64,000 nt of DNA from Lepidurus packardi. Taxonomy: Eukaryota; Arthropoda; Branchiopoda; Notostraca; Triopsidae. The translations under genes were made by a program, and so were the position numbers. Below, piece after piece: positions 51,592 to 61,059 of this stretch; the stretch's first letter is position 1; every line of letters starts with the position of its first letter. Location: contig JAKZAN010000004.1 in assembly GCA_023053545.1 (NCBI GenBank), positions 6,138,001-6,202,000 on the forward strand. The letters run 5' to 3'. The notes beneath the pieces were generated by a model. It worked only from the letters and a program-made list of their open reading frames with translations. It was not told the origin of the DNA and searched no databases.

Positions 51592-53631
51592 ATGGCTTCC
51601 GCAAAGAAAATTGCTATAGAAAATGTAAAATCATTACTGAGAGAGTGCTTGTCAAATAGACGAAAATATAACAATATTGTCGATTTAATTGCTGTGTTCG
51701 AGCAGGTATTTTAAAGTTTTCTATTAATAGTTTTTGACATACACCTCAGGACTAATGGGAAACACGTGGTATTATTTGCTAGGAAAATGAAGTACCGGTT
51801 ACTTTAGTAGCTATGAGAGGATTGGAGAAGTTTTTCTGCAATGTAATGCGGTTAGGGCATATGGCAGAACCTGCCATTGCAACAATTGCCCAAAAATTAG
51901 GTAAGGTTACAATAACATGCTTGCACTGAAACATTACGATCCTTACTGATTATTCTTTTAAGGGGAAACCAACGCCGAAGACCAGTTGAAAAGTTGGTTG
52001 AAAGAGCGGTATACAGAAAGTCAATCAATACTTCTCCACTTCTTACACCACGAGAATCCGAAAGTCCAGGAACAGGCGTTAATAAGTCTTTTGAAAATGC
52101 TGCAGTTTGAAGGCCAATATCCTATTCAACAGGCTCAAGGCTACTACTTTCCCTTAAAATTCTTGGAAGTATGTCTTGTTGAGTTACATCTGTTACGCAT
52201 TAGACTAATGATTTTTATGCAGGATATTGTCAAGAAACTGGTTACGTCTAAGAAAGAAATGACGTCCGTTATCACGAGATTTCAAGAATTTTTGGACTTC
52301 GATGATATCAAGCTCCATATCTTACGAGCATTAAGCACTTTATTAAAGTCCTACGCTGATCAAGGAAGAGAAGTTAACGAGATCTTCCTTACAAACATAT
52401 TAATGCTGTTAGAACATGTGGTTTTAAACAATAAAGTCGAGGTGAACGACGAAGAGGAAGAAGATTCAACCAAACTTTACTGTTTGCCCAAAAGTATGCA
52501 AAAGTTTAACTTAGAAGCAGTTTTATTTTCTAAAGCATCGTTGTTTTTGTCTAGGTTGCAAATCTGCAGATTTCAACTTTAGTTACACGCAATCCAAGAG
52601 ATATTATTCCTCTGTGTGGCGGCAAGTTTTGGCTTTCAAACTTACTCCTATCCTGTACAAAAAAGTCCTGATTTTGTTGCCAGATAAAGTAATGCCCCAT
52701 TTAGAAAATCCACTTCTGCTAACAGATTTCTTTATGGAGTCATACAACGTTGGTAAATGTGCCGTGCTTCTATCTCTGTTAAGTCTAAAATTTTCTGTTT
52801 ATTTATTTAGGAGGTGCGATAAGCTTGTTGGCTCTGAACGGAGTATTTGTTCTGATGCAAAAGTACCATTTGGACTACCCCGAATTTTATACGAAGCTCT
52901 ATTCGCTATTGGAGCCAACAATATTTCACGCCAAGTATAAATCTAGATTCTTCCACTTGGCGAATGTTTTCATGACTTCGACGTAAGGCACATTGTTGTT
53001 AATTAAAAGCTTCAGAACTTATGCGTGCATTGTTTAGGCATTTACCGGAATATATTGCCGCAGCATTTGCCAAACGCTTGTCTCGGTTAGCGTTGACAGC
53101 TCCCAGTCCGTCTCTCCTTCTAATCTTTCCATTCATCGGAAATTTGATGTTGAGACACAGAGGTTTATTCAAATTAATACACGATCCAGAGAGAAACGAA
53201 TGTAAGTCTTTGGCTTTTGATAGTTTGAATTACTGAGCCACTATGAATAACTTTTTTAGTGCTTGATAACGATCCTTACGACGCACAAGAGGCTGATCCT
53301 GCCAAATGCAAAGCAATGGAAAGCTCACTTTGGGAAATAAAAACGCTGCAAGATCACGTACTCCCAGAAGTTGCTTCTGCTGCCAAGTTTATAGAACGAG
53401 AATTACCCAAAATGGAATGGGAAGTAGCGGACTTCCTAGAACTAACCTGGGAAGATGTGAGTATAAAAGCCTTCTTTAGTGTTTACAAACTTATAGCGTG
53501 TTTTCTTGTAGATGATGGAGAAAGAAACTAAGCGGAAGATGCCTTCTGAGGTTCCAATGAGCTACGAGAAACCTCAAAAAATATCTTGCGTTAACAACGA
53601 AAGGTTTTCTGAGATGTTTCTTTATTGGTAA
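51592..53631 (+). CDS. NOC4L: Nucleolar complex protein 4 homolog (NOC4L)
   Basis: Nucleolar protein that works with NOP14 in maturation and export of the 40S ribosomal subunit. Nine exons with consistent phases: 51592-51705, 51783-51900, 51963-52168, 52223-52493, 52555-52752, 52811-52982, 53038-53201, 53260-53456, 53512-53631; 1560 nt, 519 residues, close to the human 516. The C-terminal CBF/Mak21 (NOC) domain is clear: YYSSVWRQVL, LYKKVLILLPDKVMPHL, the SLLALNGVFVLMQKYHLDYP block, FHAKYKSRFFHLANVF, LPEYIAAAFAKRLSRLAL and DNDPYDAQEADPAKCKAMES. The N-terminus (ENVKSLLRECLSNRRKYNNI) is helical and poorly conserved as in the family. The chosen ATG at 51592 gives the family start; the frame is open upstream to 51454 but that sequence is unlike NOC4L. 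Introns are only 53-77 bp. Polyadenylation signal AATAAA follows at 53657. Confidence 0.95.
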
Positions 53632-53656
53632 GGTCTGGCATGTTGGTTTGTTTGGA

Positions 53657-53662
53657 AATAAA
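53657..53662 (+). terminator. NOC4L polyadenylation signal
   Basis: AATAAA 26 bp after the NOC4L stop codon, implying a very short 3' UTR. Confidence 0.55.
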
Positions 53663-53791
53663 TGGTATTTCATTATGTGGAGAATTCACCTGATCATAGT
53701 ATAAGCCGAGAATTGATGTTAAAAAATAACAATTAACAAGATAATACTATATTGACATCCACTTGATTTTTAATAAGCTAAAAAGAAAAGG

Positions 53792-53799
53792 AAAAAAAA
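53792..53799 (-). terminator. RNA polymerase III terminator of tRNA-Ile
   Basis: T8 on the minus strand, two bases past the tRNA 3' end, followed by more T-rich sequence. Confidence 0.75.
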
Positions 53800-53801
53800 T
53801 T

Positions 53802-53889
53802 GCCCCAGGTGAGGCTCGAACTCACAACCCCGGCATGGCTTAGTACTGTCGTATAAGTACCGTGCGCTAACCAATTGCGCCACTGGGGC
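53802..53889 (-). tRNA. tRNA-Ile(UAU) with intron
   Basis: On the minus strand the acceptor arms GCCCCAG/CTGGGGC pair over 7 bp. The D arm is GCGC..GCGC, the B box is GGTTGTGAGTTCGAGCCTC, and the anticodon stem is CGGTA/TGCCG. The loop reads CTTATA, giving anticodon UAU after U33, interrupted after position 37 by an intron of about 15 nt (CGACAGTACTAAGCC). An intron at this place in the UAU isoacceptor is a known feature of animal tRNA-Ile(UAU). 88 nt in total, 73 after splicing. All arms pair, so it should be functional. Confidence 0.93.
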
Positions 53890-55988
53890 CACGGACGCTA
53901 GTGCCATAGGGAAGACTAAATTATAAACCACCCTGATCTCTCAAGCTGATCTTCCAGTTGGTCACCTTTTTTTCACGGTGATGCAGTTGTATTCCAGGAT
54001 TTCATTAAAGTATACTGAAGGCGGAATGGAGTTATGCCGCATTATATTTGACATTCATTTCCACCAAAACAGTGTAATTTGTGTATTAAAAAGAAAGTAA
54101 GTTAAGCTCTGAAGAATTGAAAATTGAGATTGATCTGAACATGCTAGAACATGATTTGAACATGGTTGTGGTTTGTAACGCTGTTTGTCCTTGTGGACTA
54201 TTAAGTCCAGAAAAGTTGTATGACGTAACTTCCTATGTCTAAGCGCAATTCTGCCGTAATGAGATGAGGATTGTCGTTTGATATAGTCGGCTAAGTTGGT
54301 CTCAACTTTCTTTTCCTAAAACTTTTTCTCTAGTTAAAGATCTAGGAATTTGTTACGCTTTGGATTAAACTGTTTACAAAAAATGTGTACGCTATTGTTT
54401 TCCTTTTTATTCGGCGTAGCAACGTTCAACGCTGAGCGCGGAGCAGTCACGCCATATCGGACCAGCTAATGGGAAGGCTCCGTTTCAAATTTGAGCCGTT
54501 TAAGCCGTGAAAATCCGCAGTGTCAAGCGGCAAGCAGGCGAAGTCGGACCGGTATAGTTGTGGTCCTATATTTTGTCCCATTTTCCTATTAGGTCTCACG
54601 AACTGGTTATCAGAAGTGTTTAGAAAAAGGTATGAATTTACTTACTTAATTTCATCGCCAGGTTTCGTGCTCGAGACCTAAATTTTCAGATTTTAAGACG
54701 TTAATTCATGCATCATTGTTTTATTAAAATCAAATGTTTTTGCGTGGCGTAGTAAGCTACCCAAACTCCTCCAAAATGAAACACTATTTAGTGTAGCTAT
54801 TTTATTGAACCCAAAAATTTCTTGACTTTTAAATAGATATATAAACTAACAGTGTTGTGAATAAGTTCAATGGCCATTAGTAACAATGCAACGTGCTTAG
54901 AAAACCTTCCGCTAGATTATCCAATACGGTTTATTTACGATACTAAGACTTAAACTCCTTCGTCTGCGTAAAGAAAAAGAAACAGTTCATTGAATTTAAA
55001 CAATCTGCTTCGGACAATCTTGCGCGGTACTCTCTATTAACTTGTTTCAATTCATCCATTAGTTTAATTCCAGGTTGTTGGAATTATCTGGACTCCTTGT
55101 GATGGTCTCTAGGGACCTAATGGTACGTGATTTCGCCTTGTTTTACGTTATTCCAATTCTTGTTGCCATAAAAGGCTACAGAAACTGGTTTTACATTTTT
55201 TATATATTATTTTAAAAGGTTTAAAAAATCCTGAATTAGAAGCAGGGGATTATGGGGATAGATTTCTTAAAATGTGGAAATCCATATTATACTTGACAAT
55301 TAGCCATAATTACACAGCTGCTAGGAATATAGGTTCAGAATTCAAGTTAAAATTTCACCACTTCTTTCTCCGAATTCCGATAAAAGGCCGTGTTCATTAA
55401 ATTTCATCGATAAACCAGTTTTTGTAGCGAAACGAGGAGTAAACTTTGAAGCTGTTTTGGAACCAGAATAGAATTTTGGCTGTTTTTCTCATTCATTAGT
55501 TCATCCATTAAGGGGGAGCAAGGTCTGAAAAAAATGTTATAGAACAGACCAATGTAGTGTCCTGTTGAAGAACCCCTATGCATATCAACCGAGTAATTGA
55601 TTATTTTAATTAAAATAAGTGTTTCGGTAGAAATTAGTGAAAGCTATATGTCAAGTAGAAATTAGAAGAATTAATATAAATTAGTCTTTCAGTTGTAGTT
55701 AATGTATGCCTAAGTGAGTATGCGAGTAGAGGAATGCCGAGAATCGTCTGGTTTCTTTTGGGGTTAAAGATCTTTTTTTGTTAGATTTGCAATAGTGGCC
55801 TACAGTGAACTGGTTGGTGATCGGTGAAATGCTTTGAAATCCTCTAGGGAATCCTAGTTGTGTGTCAACGTCGTCGAGGTTAGATACGCCAGCGTTGCTC
55901 GCCGAGGGATGGCGAATCTACAGCAGGGGTTTAGTTATTCGCCAGGACCGATTAAATAGCGGCAAATTGTCGTACCCAAGAGGAAGAT
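53890..55988. other. Intergenic region
   Basis: About 2.1 kb with no supported gene. A slightly GC-richer patch at 54410-54600 is the only notable compositional change. Confidence 0.5.
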
Positions 55989-57228
55989 ATGAAAGATGGT
56001 GACGACGGTGAATCGAGATTTTTGGTGGAAGACCAAGCTGGCGTTGATGCTTGTCTCATTGAAGTGGACAGGAAAGCGAAACGTAAGTTCGCTTTTAAAT
56101 GCGTTTAATATTTTGATAAATTGGACTCCGTTTTATCTTATTATATTTGATGTGGAAATGAAGAAACGATCTCAAGTGATCCAACGTGGTCTATCACGTA
56201 ACTATTATGCGAATTTATACGCAACGCCTTAGGGAACCACAGATCCTCCATCGTCTAGCTGGCTGAAGGTGACTTAATTTCAAATATAGATAATACTATA
56301 ACAATGTGAATTATAATGGAAGAAAACCTTTTGCTATACAGAGAGCTGAAAATGATTGCTGTGCTACATTTCGACGCATTGCGCAACCCAGAGGAAATAG
56401 GAGGGGTAAAAGGCATAGATAACTTGGTACGGCGAGTGTTTTCGGACGCTCGTTCTCATGAGGATATGTCTCTTGAAAACTTGGATCAGGTAAAAGTCAT
56501 TTGCTCTGCTACGAATCACGTTCGCAAATGATTCACTGACAAACTTTTTTGGTTACAGATGAAACCACTACTCGTTGCAGAAGTGTAAGTTGTGAAAGCT
56601 GGAATGGGTCATGAAGACATGAGCCTGGAGTCTTACTCTCAATTGTGGGTTGAGTGTCAATTGTATGTGAGTGAATGCTTAAGTGAGCGGATTTTTTTTT
56701 ATTTATTGAAGAACGGTCTTTTTTAACGCTAGAACCTATATATCGGAGGTTAATTGGCGTCCAAAAAGGGTCGTTTGGAGTCTGATTGGAACAGAGATAG
56801 GAAATTAGACGGGGGCATTTGGAGCGTTAAGTGAATAAAGCCACCAAACGGAAAAACGTTATGGGCACTTACTGCCGGCTACCAAGCCCGCGCACAAGGA
56901 TTAGCCAAGCAGCCACTTGCACTTGAGAGCGAATGGAAACGGCCCGTATCGAGGCGGACACGTACTCGTTTTTAAAAAAGCATGAAGAGCAGGCACTTCC
57001 ACGGAAATTGGAGGTGGTTGTCTTGCTTTATTTTATTTTCTTAATTGCCACTGAGTGTTTTATGTGTCCTACTCTATAGTCTTCGTTATTTTTTAGTCAC
57101 TGACGGAAGATGTGAAACGACAAACGGAGCGACACAAACAACCACAGCTACGTTTTGACCAATTGCGTCTCCAGCTGGAAGATTTGAAAGGGCCCGAAGG
57201 GATTCAAGTGTGGGGGGTGGACTCATAA
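55989..57228 (+). CDS. Unrecognised small multi-exon gene candidate
   Basis: Five exons can be joined in phase: 55989-56092 (starts MKDGDDGESRFLVEDQAG; donor GTAAGT), 56342-56489 (ELKMIAVLHFDALRNPEE and on to SLENLDQ), 56559-56582, 56930-57013 (METARIEADTYSFLKKHEEQ) and 57097-57228 (SLTEDVKRQTERHKQPQLRF, ending VWGVDS before TAA). This gives about 163 residues with an acidic N-terminus and a Glu/Lys/Gln-rich, probably coiled-coil second half. The first two and last exons have good signals and codon pattern. The join from exon 3 to exon 4 is the weak point: a better GTAAGT donor two bases later would need another phase, so an exon may be missed. I do not recognise the family. Confidence 0.45.
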
Positions 57229-57825
57229 TAGTAAAATTATGCAAATGAGATGTTTTGCTTCCCCCGGAATCCCATACTTGCTAATTCTTTGTTATACCAA
57301 AATATTACCTGCGGAATCTGTTTTCAAAAATGTCCTTGTTGTACGATTTCTATTTTTTTTAATATAAGCAAAATTTTTTAAATTTCGCATGATTTTTCAG
57401 GAACTCCGCTAAAAGGGATGTACGATTTTTTAAATTAAAGGCGAATTTTGGTAAATTTTTGCGTGATTTTTGTAAAATCCGCGAGAAAAGGTGTGGCCTC
57501 CATAAAAATCTCAAATCCTATTGGTGGATTGGGCCAAAAAGGGGGCGTGGCTCCTTTTCAAGCTGGAGAAGCTTTTTCAGTGCATTTCTCCATAAGGAAT
57601 AATGCTATATCAAGGGGGTCCCCTTCAAAAATCGTCAAAAATAGAGAGCCTCGCCCCTTTCCCTGTTCCCAACTCCCTAACTAGGTTCCTATCCCCGATA
57701 TTCGAGCTCGTGATGCTGAAGCATCATAATTTCGAATATGGCAAAGGAACCTTGCCAGGAAGGTATAAGGTACAGAGAAAGGAAGCCATTTAATATTTCT
57801 CTTTTTTGACGAAATAAAGTGCAAC

Positions 57826-57893
57826 GACCAGGGTTCGAACCGAGGACTTCTACCACGAAAAGCTTGCGCCTTATCCACTTGGTCGTATTCTTA
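57826..57893 (-). pseudogene. tRNA-like relic or SINE head
   Basis: The minus strand has a clean B box (GGTTCGAACCC) and an A-box-like CCAAGTGGATAAGGCG at normal spacing. The acceptor ends outside them do not pair over 7 bp and the anticodon arm (around CTTTTCGTGGTAGAAG) cannot be folded convincingly. The total is short for the Ser/Leu/Arg types it most resembles. Most likely a decayed tRNA or the 5' part of a tRNA-derived SINE. Confidence 0.45.
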
Positions 57894-58659
57894 TGTTTAG
57901 ACTGTGTTGACCTTCTATAAATATAACATATGAACAAAGCAGGTGCCCTGTGTACCATGGGTGTACTCGTAGGTAGCATCCATCTTTTGTTCGGTTTATA
58001 AAAATATAATGATTAGCCTACAACCATACATTGTATTCTAGAAGTTGCCGTTATTAAATTGTATTTCTCTGTATGTATGCTTGCTGCTCCGCAAACTACA
58101 TGCACGTATTGTACAGTACATACATAATAGCAGGTTCTAAGTACCACGCGACTAAAGAACTGTAAAAGAAAATCTCGATTGCTTTCATAGTAAAATATTG
58201 ACTAGTCTCACTGCCATGAGCGTGATTCATTTTTAAAGAGAGCCTAAAGAAATGGAATTTTTTAAAAAATACTTAATTTTTTGTTTACGAGTCGAATCAT
58301 TCACAATAAATTGCAAGACAATGTTTGCTTTGAACCATTTTTTATTAAGAACACACACATTCCAAATTATCCTTACTTTCATTAATATAATCAATATGTA
58401 AAAGATCGTTTGAACGTTCAATCGAAAATTTATTGTAAAAATTTGAAAATATAGTCTTATCAAGCAAACAGTTGGACCAATCTTTTATTTAATTACCGTA
58501 ATTCGTGGAGCTAATTTTATTATTTCACCTTGGCGTGGCTATGGGTCCCCCTAGCCAGACAGTATGGTATTAGTTGCTCTGTATGGGTATCTCCATTTAC
58601 CACCTGAGTCTCTGTGGCCCACTTTAGCTAATGCGAGTGTCCACTTATCTGCACGTCTT

Positions 58660-58985
58660 GAATCTTGAATTCCCTGATCCTGAATCTTGAGTTCTTGAAT
58701 TCCATGATCTTGAGTTCTTGAATACCTCATCTTGAGCCTTGGAGCTCGCGATCTTAAATCCTGAATTCAGCTGTCTTAAATTTCCCAAACTTGAATCCGT
58801 CCAGCCTACTTTGTAAGGTGTTACCTGCTCAACGGCAAGGGTTTCACCGATCTAAGTCCTCCGATGTTGTTTATGGAAAGAATCTTGAGTTCTTTAATTC
58901 CGTAACCTTGAATACTGAATTCTCTGATCTTGAATATTGACTTTCGCGATCTTTAATTCCTCAATCTGTAATCGGACTCGAGTAC
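58660..58985. repeat. Degenerate tandem repeat, about 20 bp unit
   Basis: Around fifteen variants of CTTGAATTC..TGATCTTGA occur (for example TTGAATTCCCTGATC, TGAGTTCTTGAATTCC, TTGAATACTGAATTCTCTG), interrupted at about 58795-58880 by unrelated sequence. Looks like an old minisatellite. Confidence 0.75.
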
Positions 58986-59399
58986 TTTCGTCCAATAGTA
59001 CTTAATAGTACAATAACCCTGCCAGGTGACGTCTTCGCGTTCTCTAGTCGAGGCTCCACCAACCCGTTTTACAAAATGACCCCGGAAAAGCTCCGTTGTT
59101 GCCATTAAAGACCTAATGAATATCAACAACGAAGACTTTTCTCCCCCCAGGAAGCAAAAAGTTGCGGCAAAAGACCAAGCAACAAATAGGCGTGGTTTGG
59201 AAACGAGCCAAGCCCGGGCCAGGCAAAATAAGCCGAAACTAAGTTTTGCCAGAATAAGCCTAAGCTGAAGATTTTTTAGTTATGAAAAATAATAAAACAA
59301 GGCAATCACAAGGCAACTTTGCAACACACGTTTTGTATACAATGATACATAATGATTGCCAGGCAGAATAATGATTTAAAAAATGAGGCACATATGGCT

Positions 59400-61059
59400 T
59401 TACGTACCAATAATTGCATCTGCACAAACGGCACCGTCAAGACATTGATTTAAAGCTTGCCCAACACGAATAATTTGCCCATTTTCAATCCTAAACTTAA
59501 AATCTTTCGGGGCTTCAAAAATTAAAACTATCGTGGAACCAAGATTAAATTCACCGAAAAGTTCTCCCCTCTTCACATGAACATCTTCGCCCTCCTTCTC
59601 CCGGAAATTATAATCGTAGTAATTCAGACCCTTTCTCGAGCGGCAGTTTGTTCGCAAATCCTGCGTCAGGAACGAATTGAACAACCTTTCTTAATTTTAT
59701 AAGTTACAGAGCATTACCTGATCCTTATAAACTTTAATCGAGCCCACATTCGTGGCTCCCACCGGTGCCATAGAAAAGAAACCATACCTCCATTGCCCAA
59801 CATAGACAGCTCGCTCATTTAAACTAAATAAGCCTGCAACCCATTTAGCAACGCCTGGATTTACAGACAATAACTCTCCTAAGAAAATAAATCATCCAGT
59901 AATGCACCAAGTCCTTTGTTTCATCAACGCGGAATGAAATTACCTGGAAAATGCCGTCTGAAATTGATATTCCACTCCACGGGGGAGTGAAATCTGTGGT
60001 AATCACCTGGAGCCAAATATATCACACAGTGATACAAATCCGTATCTGGGCGAGTGAGGAGCTGCTTTTGATAATCTTCTGGCGAAACGATACCTGTTTC
60101 GTCGTAAGTAGGACTCGAAGATCCCCATGTGGCCGGCCCCAAAAACTTGCTTAGAGAGTATGTGACGCCCTTAACTTGCTCGACTAGACCATTATCGACG
60201 GTCCCGAAATGTAAGACTTTGCCATCCGACGGCGATATCTAAACAATACAATAAGATCACCTCTCAAATACGGAACCTAATATCGAACACCGATATATAT
60301 AACACGTTACTCTTACAATGCAATTAGATGGATCGAGAGGACGAACTCCGTCCTTGAGTTGCCGCCTGAAGAACTCGGACAGATTCTTGTAATCAGCCAA
60401 GTCCTCTAATTCGGCTTCTTTTAAATTGCAGCCAAACATCTGAGCATACAGCCCCAAAACGGGCTTCCTTGCCCATATAGGCAGCTCTAAGCTTGTTAAC
60501 CACCCCCACATCCGGGACAGCATTCTCAGTGGAAAACTTCTGTACACGTAAACCTATACACGGAAAGAAGAAACACATTAAATTATTATTTATCACTTAG
60601 TGACTTTTAATGTCGGGATATTTTAGTTGTATGAGCACTGTTCACTTACCTCCCAATCTTTAAAGACCAGATCTGGATGATCACAAGGATGACTACGGAT
60701 TCTCCTAAATTGCTGCAATGCGATCAGAATTACTCCCAAGCCAAAAGGGAAGGAGATCCACTTTAAATATCGCACCCAGGATATTGTTCGTCGGCTATGA
60801 CTTGTAGACAAATTCCGGGTAACCAAGTCTAGAAAACATGTACAGAAACCGAAGAGATCAAAATCAAACTCATAAACACTCTTGGTTTCCCTTTTTTACG
60901 ATTCGTAATCACACCTTTACCACCATGACACGCATAGCTTGGAAATGGTCGTTTCACCAACCAAGGAATCCGCGAACAAAATTTCTTTCGAACTGGGCGA
61001 ACCCAAGCTTTGTCACAATCTCTCTCTCGCTTCCGAGGAATTCTTAATGTGAATTTCAT
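59400..61059 (-). CDS. PISD: Phosphatidylserine decarboxylase proenzyme
   Basis: Mitochondrial inner-membrane enzyme that converts phosphatidylserine to phosphatidylethanolamine. Six minus-strand exons in consistent phase: 60915-61059, 60650-60828, 60317-60553, 59944-60238, 59718-59878, 59400-59660; 1278 nt, 425 residues. The Arg/Lys-rich N-terminus suits a mitochondrial presequence; a membrane segment lies at about 72-88 ([18 protein letters not shown]). Catalytic features visible are Asp in SPSDGK (about 192), HRFHSP (about 268-273) and the self-cleavage site LGST (about 379-382), whose Ser becomes the pyruvoyl group of the alpha chain. [19 protein letters not shown] is near-identical to the animal family. 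The C-terminus is about 15 residues longer than the vertebrate ending (…[19 protein letters not shown]). A weak alternative is that the last codons are an unspliced GTACGT donor. Confidence 0.95.

Larger units (their letters stand above)
57229..59399. other. Intergenic region between the small gene and PISD
   Basis: About 2.2 kb. Holds a tRNA-like relic (57826-57893) and a degenerate repeat (58660-58985). Otherwise A/T-rich with no supported gene. Confidence 0.5.

Noticed and set aside
55996-56232. Alternative frame starting MVTTVNRDFWWKTK at the small gene candidate
   Set aside because: It overlaps the ATG-led acidic frame that joins in phase to the next exon; this one runs through the predicted donor into intron.
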